NCBI GenBank assembly: GCA_008933995.1
Contig: WARS01000012.1
Location: 744,001-808,000, forward strand
Direction of reading: 5' to 3'
Origin: Datnioides undecimradiatus
Taxonomy: Eukaryota > Chordata > Actinopteri > Lobotiformes > Datnioididae
Length of the DNA stretch: 64,000 bases
The notes beneath the pieces are model-generated. The model did not search any database. It had not been told where the DNA came from and worked only from the letters and a program-made list of their open reading frames with translations. Made by a program: the position numbers and the translations under genes. This document shows, piece by piece, positions 56,930 to 64,000 of the stretch. Every line of letters starts with the position of its first letter. Positions within the stretch are counted from its first letter, which is position 1.

Positions 56930-57190
56930 AAAGACGGCAGTGAATTCCTGACAGGCCAAGGTTTCACTAACACTGACGCAATGTAATGAGGGAGCCAGAG
57001 GTGAGGCCTATCTCAGCACGTCTGTGTGGATTTCCCTGAGTGATTGATGTGTTCCAGTCAAATGAAGCAGTGGGCTGAGTGATATGACACTTGTCTCGCT
57101 GTGACACACGTGTTCGCAGCTAACGGTTATTGGTGTTGATGGGCCCCACTCCACTCAGCCAGCCAGGCACAGTTATTTTGATCCCTTGTT
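56930..57190. promoter_or_regulatory. Candidate conserved non-coding element with a PBX-HOX site
   Basis: CCTGACAGGCC near 56948, CAATGTAATGAGG, PBX-HOX-type TGATTGATG at 57041-57049, and GTTATTGGTGTTGATGGG. Repeat-free. Inferred. Confidence 0.34.
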
Positions 57191-57599
57191 CTTTTATTTC
57201 TGTCCCCCCTCTTCCCTGTTTTCTGTCTCCTTGCCACATCAAATCAGAGTTTAGAGACAGAGGCAGGACCCTCAGGTACTTGCTTATTAAGCATCAGGAG
57301 CTGAGATGAGATGAAAGTAATAATGGGGACCAGACAGCCGGGTGGGCACCTAACATCTCAGGTAGGAAGTGACATTTGGGATTTTTCTGGTGAAAGGAAC
57401 CCATGGCAGAGCTTATGTGGCTTCAAAACACATAACAGTGTCTGTTGTCAGATTGTCAGATAGAAGTCAGTCCCCTCTTGTTTTGTTCAGCAGTGCGGTT
57501 TGGTGTATTTGGCTAAAGAGGGTTTTCCTCCATGAACAGTTCAGCTTTTAGTGTTTGGGAAAACTAGTTTTTCAGGGTTTTGTAATGTGCAGATGTTAT
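57191..57599. other. Non-coding, nothing specific seen
   Basis: No domain, repeat or motif cluster that I can support. Confidence 0.5.
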
Positions 57600-57775
57600 G
57601 AGTGACTATTTTCATTCTTAATGAATCTTTATTCAAAAGATTGGTTTACCTGTAAATTGAATATAAATATGACTAATGCCCATCGAGAGCCAAAAGACTA
57701 TGGTGATGTCTTTAGTTTGATTATTTAGCCTAAACAATGGTTAAATATCAGAAAAAAGCTGCTAATATACACGTT
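57600..57775. mobile_element. Family A foldback/MITE-like repeat, diverged
   Basis: GACTATTTTCATTCTTAATG, GACTAATGCCCATCGAGAGCC, GGTGATGTCTTTAGTTTGA and CAGAAAAAAGCTGCTAATA match, in order, the end and interior of family A (usual interior: AATGCCCATC...GGTGATGTCTT). More decayed than the other copies. Confidence 0.58.
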
Positions 57776-58009
57776 AGTGAGGCAGGAAAAAGCAGGTATT
57801 ATAAGTAAGTAAGATATATTTATATGACAAAAAAGCAATTTAATTATATTTACAAGGAAGATGTACAGTTTGATATATGTACATAAATAAATATGTAGTA
57901 TATGGAGCCTAGAGGACGAATCCCTCTGACTAAATACTTTGAATTCTTAGTACTTTGGTAAATACCTGCAAAACTAATAATAGTCACGAGCTTCAGCCCT
58001 ACTTTCATT
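57776..58009. other. AT-rich spacer
   Basis: ATATATTTATATGACAAAA and similar low-complexity words; nothing further seen. Confidence 0.55.
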
Positions 58010-58145
58010 TACTGCTAGCTAGCAAGTATTAGCTTGCAAACACACGAAACAATGGTGAAATATTAAATCAGCTAAACACTAGCATGTTCGCATAGTAGCA
58101 TTTAGCTAGCACAGCCACACGGAGCTGCTAGCATTACCACAAACG
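58010..58145 (-). mobile_element. Family B dispersed fish repeat, fragment
   Basis: Reverse complement reads GCTAGCAGCTCCGTGTGGCT, AAATGCTACTATGCGAACAT, GCTAGTGTTTAGCTGATTTA; the last parts align with AACATGCTGGTGTTTAG in the copy at 34890. Opposite orientation and lacking the AAATTTCATGGCA part. Confidence 0.65.
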
Positions 58146-58549
58146 ACTTAAATCAACAAATGTTTAGTGTTGGTTAAAATTAACTAATCATTGCAAATTT
58201 CACATGACTGTATAGTCACATTTAATAATGGTCTCTATTACTTCGTCAAGTTAAACACCCAATAAACATAACCAACAGAGCTTTATCAGTTAATTGATTT
58301 ATTGTTTAAATTGAGATGTGAGAATTGGTGTGGAAATGAGTTTGAAGCTGTCTTTCCAGGCTGTTATCTCGCCGCCGTGACTCACAACATTTTCGACATC
58401 AGATGCCCTCTTTCTTTCGTTTCGGCAACCGTGAATCAAACACCGATACACTCTAATGGTCTAATGACTAGTAATTGGATTAAAGTGGTTCCAGATTGAT
58501 CAGCATGCGATTCTGAAATTACTGTTGCCTTAGCGAGAGCTGCCGTGTT
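58146..58549. other. Non-coding, nothing specific seen
   Basis: AT-rich; a 65-codon frame without a domain. Confidence 0.5.
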
Positions 58550-58563
58550 AAAAAAAAAAAAAA
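58550..58563. repeat. A14 homopolymer
   Basis: Fourteen A, with a T/CTTT-rich tract at about 58584-58600 shortly after. Confidence 0.93.
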
Positions 58564-58629
58564 GTCTGGGAACCCTTAAATCTTTTTTTTCTTTCTTTCT
58601 TCATCTTATCGATGGTAGATGGTAGATGT

Positions 58630-58900
58630 GGGCGACAGTTCCAGTGGTCACAAGATGGTCGCCATCAAACACCATCCGCTTCTGGTCTCTGTGACAGCTC
58701 TCATTATTGGAGGCCACCGAATAGTTACCAACTGATAAAAGCATATCACACCGCGGAGGAAATTGAATTCTGGAGGACATAAATTCTGACTGCGAGAGCT
58801 CATAGTCAGAAGCTAATTTAAGGAAGATTAAATTAATTTCAATGACATCCATTCTATCTTGACGAAGTCGGTACATAACATAATGTAGCTCTGTTGCCTT
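58630..58900. promoter_or_regulatory. Candidate conserved non-coding element
   Basis: CTCATTATTGG, AACTGATAAAAGC, GAAATTGAATTC, AGCTAATTTAAGG, and AGATTAAATTAATTTCAATGACATCC near 58827 in unique sequence. A 91-codon minus frame lacks a domain. Inferred. Confidence 0.36.
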
Positions 58901-60419
58901 GAGATAAGAGGATAGTCATTTTAGACTGGGCACAGCAGTAGCTGAGGATCAAGCCCTAATCCCATTGCTGCAACCTTTTTTACAGAACATCATGGAGGAT
59001 ACAGAGTGTCTGACAACCATTATTCAGTAAGGGGATTTTAAAAGTCTTTCGGTTTAGTGTGATAATTTAATTGACTGCTGACCCAAAGCCTCAGGACACA
59101 ACATGCCTCCATACACAGCCAGCTCAGTTTTCATGTTCACAGCCGTATTTCTTATTTTGTCTCTAAACGGCAATTTATTATTTTTCAGCAAATCTGGCCG
59201 TGCAACATCTCTCCAGCTGAGCCTTTAACTTTGCGTCATGCAGCACATCCACCACTTGCTTTGCAGAGGGGGAATATATTGTTGAGTTACGTGCAGATTG
59301 AATGGATTATGTTTAGTTTAGGAGCTGCATGTTGCAGGCATGGAGCTGCATTTATTGATTTATTTGGCCAGAATAACATATTCACATGTCATCACCTACT
59401 AGAGACCCACACGTCTTGTCCAGGCTTGCTTTTGATCCACTGATCCTCCGTAACTGAATTCAATCTCTCGTTCAGCTTTTCAGCTCCTCTTCTCATCTCT
59501 TTCTTTTACCAGTGCTGCTGGCACTTACTGTTTATATTCCATAAATGAGCACGGTCCACAGAATTTGGAAAATATATATCTAATTTTTAAATTTATGGTA
59601 TCATGGGTCGTATCCAGCTTTTTCCTTTCTTCAGCTGAAATCTCTGCTGTCCTAAATAACATCCCTGTCTCTTCATCATGCTGCTGTTACAGAAAATCAG
59701 CCCATGCTGTACGTTTGACGTGTCCGTGGATTCACCTCATTCTGTCGAACTGGTTAAGCATCTGTGGTCAAGGGTTTATGGGAAATTACCATCCTTATCT
59801 AGACAGCTATAGTATAGTAATTGTTTTCTGGTAATTTGCATTGATGTTGCTGGGATTTGTGCAGGTTTGTGCAACAGAACTTGTTCCTGTTTCACTTTGG
59901 TTTTCTCTGAAGGCTAAAATAGCCAACGGAGTCATAAATGTGTCTGTCTACCTGTCTCTTAAGGTCCTAGATGTCTAATTGCATTTGTCCGTGTGCTGGA
60001 CATGAAGTGTTCGGCGGGTTTATTTGCTGAAAAAACCGCTGCCTGTCTGTTGGGAACAAGGATAATGAGCACAGGGAGTCTTTACCACACAGTTCATATG
60101 CTATTAAACCAAAACAAAAACCTGAAAGAGGTTAAAAACACAGTTCCTTGCAGGCCTCATTAGGTGACACCGTTCTCACGTGTTGTCGTTTGGTTTTTAG
60201 TTCACATACAAAAAATAATTCATCATCAACAGAACTTTAAATTGTTGCATATTTAGCAGTTTATCCACAGTACACTTTAATCTAGGATTAGTAAATGAAG
60301 CAGCTTTGTCCAATAAAAACTCATTACAAATCATTGGCTCCAAACTTCAAACCTAATCATCCTCATTTTTGCGCTGAATTATCTATTGTAGGTTTCTGTT
60401 ACTGCCATCTAGTTTGCCT
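58901..60419. other. Non-coding, nothing specific seen
   Basis: GATAATTTAATTGACTGC near 59060 is a small AT-core cluster. Frames up to 89 codons without domains. No repeats assigned. Confidence 0.5.
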
Positions 60420-60800
60420 TTCACTGTGAAAAATGGCCTTTTCTCTCAAGAAGGAGTCCTTGTGGTTGAGCTGTCTCAATGGCTAATGAATTACAGATGA
60501 ACGTTGATGCAAATTAATCTCCCAGAAGTCCCTGGGTAATATGGCAACCATTTAAAACTTTAATCAATAACCCTGAAGTTGAAAGCGTGCAGGCACTGCA
60601 CTTGTTTGGTCACAATAAACAGAATGCAGACTGCGGCCTCCTTTAAATCATGGTGACAAGCACAGTCACGCTAAATCACTGGAAGTGAAAAATAAATGTC
60701 TGCATAACTTTATCAGCTGTGCCTCCATGTTTCCGTCGGGAGCAAGAGGATATCAGCAGAAGTAACAGTGGAAATGAATGATTTATCATCCAAACTACTA
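60420..60800. promoter_or_regulatory. Candidate conserved element with an octamer
   Basis: GGCTAATGAATTACAG, ATGCAAATTAATC (octamer ATGCAAAT at 60507-60514), CTTTAATCAATAACCC and CACGCTAAATCAC lie in repeat-free DNA. Inferred. Confidence 0.34.
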
Positions 60801-60950
60801 CTTCAGTCCACTCATACTGGTTGTTTGGGGTAATCTATAATGAAATATGTACTGTATATAAACACTGAACAGGCCAATGTGACACTTCATTACATGCTCT
60901 ACATGTTTTGCTGTATGTAAACACTTTACTCTCCACCTTGTCTTTCGAGT

Positions 60951-61110
60951 AGGGCTATATATATCCATATTCTAACAGTATCACATATGAGACTGGATAT
61001 TACATTATATTTCCCAGCTTTCGGGTATTGTAATATTGTGGCAGGGCACATTTGTTTAGCTGTTCTTGGTTTTAAAAGACGCATTTAAGTAAAGTGATTT
61101 TCCAGGTTCG
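60951..61110 (+). mobile_element. Family F dispersed fish repeat, truncated
   Basis: AGGGCTATATATATCC, GAGACTGGATATTACATTAT, GGGTATTGTAATATTGTGGC, TGTTCTTGGTTTTAAAAGAC, and TTAAGTAAAGTGATTTTCC follow the order of a fish repeat known by its TAGGGCTGGGCAATAT end and ATCGTGATAT-rich start. The copy stops after about 160 bases, so most of the element is missing. Confidence 0.7.
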
Positions 61111-61681
61111 ACTGTGACGACAGCAAGACGGCAGCTCCTCTAGAGGCGGTTGTAGACGCCGCTGTGGCATCAGTCATGAGCATAAAGATTATTTTGGTGT
61201 TGGAGAAAGAGATAAAAATGACACTGAAGGGTTTTTTTCAATAGAAATGATGTTTTCCCTCTTTTCCAGCCAGCATTTAATTTCGTCCTTTGATCTGATT
61301 GGCTGCAGTTGCGGTGCTTCCGATGTGTCAGATTGGCGCTCGCTGTTATACCGTTAACACTGATCCAGTACGGTGAGGATGTCAAATGATGCACTAATTA
61401 CTCTATTTGTAACCTGTGCTGAGACAGAGACAGCAGATAGCTAGAATGAGTTCATCATGCCTCATGTGTCACGTCTGTACAAGGTTTTATTAAAATGTGA
61501 GATTACAGCCTAAAAGCTGTTTTTATTTGCTAGTGTGCACCAACATACTGTGCATATACTGGATGCACACTGCCCAGATTGCTTCCATGCAAATACCTCT
61601 TTAATTGTGTGCAGATGCCCATGAATGTCAGATAATTGTGCTGTTTTCTTCTCTTACACTGACATATTAACATTTTCCTAC
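61111..61681. other. Non-coding, one octamer
   Basis: A perfect ATGCAAAT is at 61587-61594. Nothing else seen. Confidence 0.5.
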
Positions 61682-61697
61682 CCTCCTCCTCCTCCTC
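61682..61697. repeat. (CTC)5 trinucleotide tract
   Basis: Short CTC/TCC run in a pyrimidine-rich zone. Confidence 0.9.
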
Positions 61698-62860
61698 ATC
61701 TCCCTTCTCATAAATTTGGCCATGATCCTCCTCTCCACCTCAGACGGATGATGTGTAGATGCAAGCTTTGCGTTTCTCTCATCCGTCTCATCCTCCCACT
61801 ATCCCTTTCCTGCACTCCATCTTTCAGAACTGTAACCTACGGTCGCCAGCTGTGCAGGGAGCCCCAGAGTGTATTTACGGCGAGCTGCACTTTATCACAC
61901 ACGGCCGCACAGCTGCCAACTTTACTCGGAGCATACTCTAGCCTCCGTGCCTCTGGCCGCTTTCTCTTTTTTTGCAGCAGCAGTGCGATCTCATACCATT
62001 GCTGCATGCTTCTTTCTCCCCAGCTGCTGCCCTCCTGGAGAAGGTGGGGTGAACTGTTAATGGCCTGTAGAGTGCAAACAGCGGTGCCCACCACCGCCAC
62101 TGGGCAAGCTCACAGCACACCTTCCAGTAAAAACACGTAACTAAAACAAACTGCTCCACTCTGAGTCTTACCAAGTAAATAATTATTTCTACAGGGTCCA
62201 GCAGTGCTCTTTTTGTCTTCCTCTCTGCAAAAAGAATAAGTATTCATTGTCATTGCTTCTTTTTGCTGGGCTGTTGCTGATATTTGGATACAGTATTAAA
62301 ATGTCTCCCCCATGTTGTCTCTAACAGCATAAATTTGTCCTGAGACTGCAGGGGGCCGGGTGATGAGCTGCCTCCTTTCCCGCCGACCTCTAGTCCCCAG
62401 GCGGACAGAGAGGAATACATTCCCCCCCTCTCTCTTATAGGGTCCCCAGTGTCCCCCACAGCCTATCAGGACAGAGAGATCTCTACCCCTTCCCCCCTCC
62501 TAGCATATCAGGAGCTGTACATCTTCCGCTGGCGCAGAGCTTTATGCAAGGTGACAGCTCCTCACACTTCAGTGTTCGGATCACCTCAAGTAGCTCAGAT
62601 ATCGGAAAAAATGAGCACACTTCCCACCGCCGTGACCAAATGTAGATTGACTGAGGGTATCCGCAGGCCGCGGCGCCCCTATCCTCCTGTCCTGACAGAA
62701 CAGGCCTGCTGGTAACTCTCCACATAAGAGAGAGCAGAGTCTGGAGACACATCAGAGGGGAGAGCTGGCTGCAGACAGAAGAGGCGGGGGCAGGTGGTGG
62801 TGGTGGAGGGGAGCGAACACTTTGAAGCCATTGGAGGTGATGTCAAGTTTGCTTAGACTC
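61698..62860. other. Non-coding; pyrimidine-rich, locally GC-rich
   Basis: C/T-rich on the plus strand with CCCCC runs near 62421-62428 and 62491-62497. A 171-codon frame at 61625-62140 and several overlapping frames on both strands are composition-driven (Ser, Pro, Cys, Leu) and carry no domain. CTTATAGGGTCC near 62435 resembles an acceptor but has no exon-like partner. Confidence 0.45.
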
Positions 62861-64000
62861 AAGGATGGTGTTTGAATATGCTGGCCACTAATATGGCACC
62901 AGTATCTCTGTCCTCATCTCTGTTTTCTGTCACTATGTACAATCTGGGCTCGTCTCCTCGGCTCCTGACAATGTCCTTTCACATCATGTTATTGCACACT
63001 CGGAGCTGCAGTCAGCAAGCCGTCACTCAGCTCCTTTGTCTGAAAGTCAGGCCCGTTTTTGCCGTTAATGCACCCGGTGCCTGTGTTAAAGTGACTGGGA
63101 ATACACTATCTGCCTTCCCATCAGGAAATCACTGGCAGTGGAACTGGAATATCACTGCTCGCCTTATTTACACCAGGAAGCTGCTCCCGCTATCTGACAA
63201 GTGGCATTTTGTGCAAAAGGACGTCCTAACCTGCCGCCCCAGAGGTCTCTTCATGCACCAGAATCTGGGCTTTTTTATACCCAAATCACTATAATGTATA
63301 CATCAGCACAATACGCCCATATAATTTTCCTGCCCTGGGCAAAATGCACTCATCCACCGGTTTTTCCTGAGCATGTAAATATATTTTATCCCCCCTGGGT
63401 TTGTTGTTTTTGGTGCATTTGTGTCAGGTCAGCTCACCCTGAAACCCCCGCTGGAAAGAAGCCTAGAAATAATACAGCATTTTACATTTCTTCTAATTGC
63501 AAAGTTTAAGTTAAACTCATGGCTCAGCAGCATACTTTCTTCAGCCACTGGTCGCATTAAAGAGGATTCAATCTGCCTGTCTAGACATTGTCCCGAGGCA
63601 GAAACGGACTTTGAAGGTCAGACTTGAAAAATTGTTCATATCCTGTCTTTTTGTATTGTCAAGGAGTAGCTTTAGATCACTGCTAATGGGTTTCTGTCAT
63701 GTATAGATTATTAAGATTTATGTAGTAAAAATGATTTTAAATTAAAAGCAGGACATTGTTTTAGTTCATACAGAGCACCACCCTTACTTGTTCAATGTGT
63801 ATCCCCCACCTCAGAGGCGAAGCAGGACAAAATCCATGGTTCAGCACCAAGGTCGGGTATTCGTTTGTTGACTTTCCACCATTTTTGAGTTTATTCAGTC
63901 AGTTGTTCACAGAGGATGAAATCAGCCGTCACTTTATGGCCATAGAGCAATCAGACACAGCCCTCCAGTGTCTTCAGCTGACTCTTCTGGCCCTGTCAAG
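62861..64000. other. Non-coding, nothing specific seen
   Basis: A 140-codon frame (62872-63294) and a 102-codon frame in another phase (63201-63509) overlap and have no recognisable domains. The sequence at about 62960-63220 is repeat-free and could be constrained, but motif density is not striking. Confidence 0.45.

Noticed and set aside
61625-62140. 171-codon plus-strand frame
   Set aside because: Composition follows a pyrimidine-rich tract (Pro, Ser, Leu, Cys), several frames on both strands are open at once, and nothing resembles a known protein.
62872-63294. 140-codon plus-strand frame
   Set aside because: No recognisable family, and no supporting splice sites or promoter.
1-64000. CRISPR arrays, operons, prophage or bacterial mobile elements
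   Set aside because: No regularly spaced direct repeats, ribosome-binding sites or dense same-strand frames; composition and repeats are vertebrate-like.

Overview
The window looks like teleost fish nuclear DNA, most likely from a percomorph. The evidence is (i) vertebrate-style composition with (TG)n/(CA)n microsatellites and long poly-T/poly-A tracts, (ii) no bacterial or viral gene organisation, and (iii) diverged copies of several short dispersed repeats that I recognise from memory as common in spiny-rayed fish genomes. That recognition was not checked against a repeat library.

I can support no protein-coding gene. Open frames are short (longest 205 codons), scattered over all frames, without recognisable domains, and often run through simple repeats or sequence that looks regulatory. 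I also recognise no tRNA, rRNA or known miRNA. The best reading is a gene desert or part of a very large intron. No CDS is therefore listed; only one exon-like stretch (44975-45109) is flagged as doubtful.

Layout: 1-11.2 kb has almost no recognisable transposon sequence and ends in a dense block (9976-11225) of AT-core, homeodomain-type sequence that resembles conserved non-coding elements (CNEs). From 11.4 to 13.7 kb there are a TG microsatellite, two fragments of an AT-rich foldback repeat (family A), and a hairpin-rich element with a PBX-HOX-type site. Another run of CNE-like blocks occupies 14.0-15.7 kb, then 18.4, 21.8, 22.1, 23.7, 24.5 and 26.2 kb, with two more family A copies at 21.3 and 22.4 kb. 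From 27 to 36 kb CNE-like blocks (28.8-30.1, 33.0, 33.9-34.4 kb) alternate with family C and B repeats and an AT-rich interval (30.9-32.9 kb). From 36 to 46 kb there are a SINE tail, two CNE-like blocks (36.9 and 37.9-38.2 kb, the latter with a perfect PBX-MEIS site), a TTAA-flanked MITE (39673-40151), a TG microsatellite, a GCTTAG/CTAAGC inverted-repeat element and the internally deleted repeat D. From 46 kb to the end, CNE-like blocks at 46.3, 52.1, 53.0, 55.7, 56.9, 58.6 and 60.4 kb are separated by further copies of families A, B, C and F.

The consistent picture is a repeat-poor regulatory landscape with many candidate enhancers carrying homeodomain, TALE (PBX/MEIS), POU-octamer and forkhead-type motifs, as is typical around developmental transcription-factor genes in vertebrates. 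The target gene is not visible here. Conservation cannot be judged from one sequence, so each regulatory call is a hypothesis with modest confidence; the simple repeats, palindromes and motif matches are read directly from the bases.
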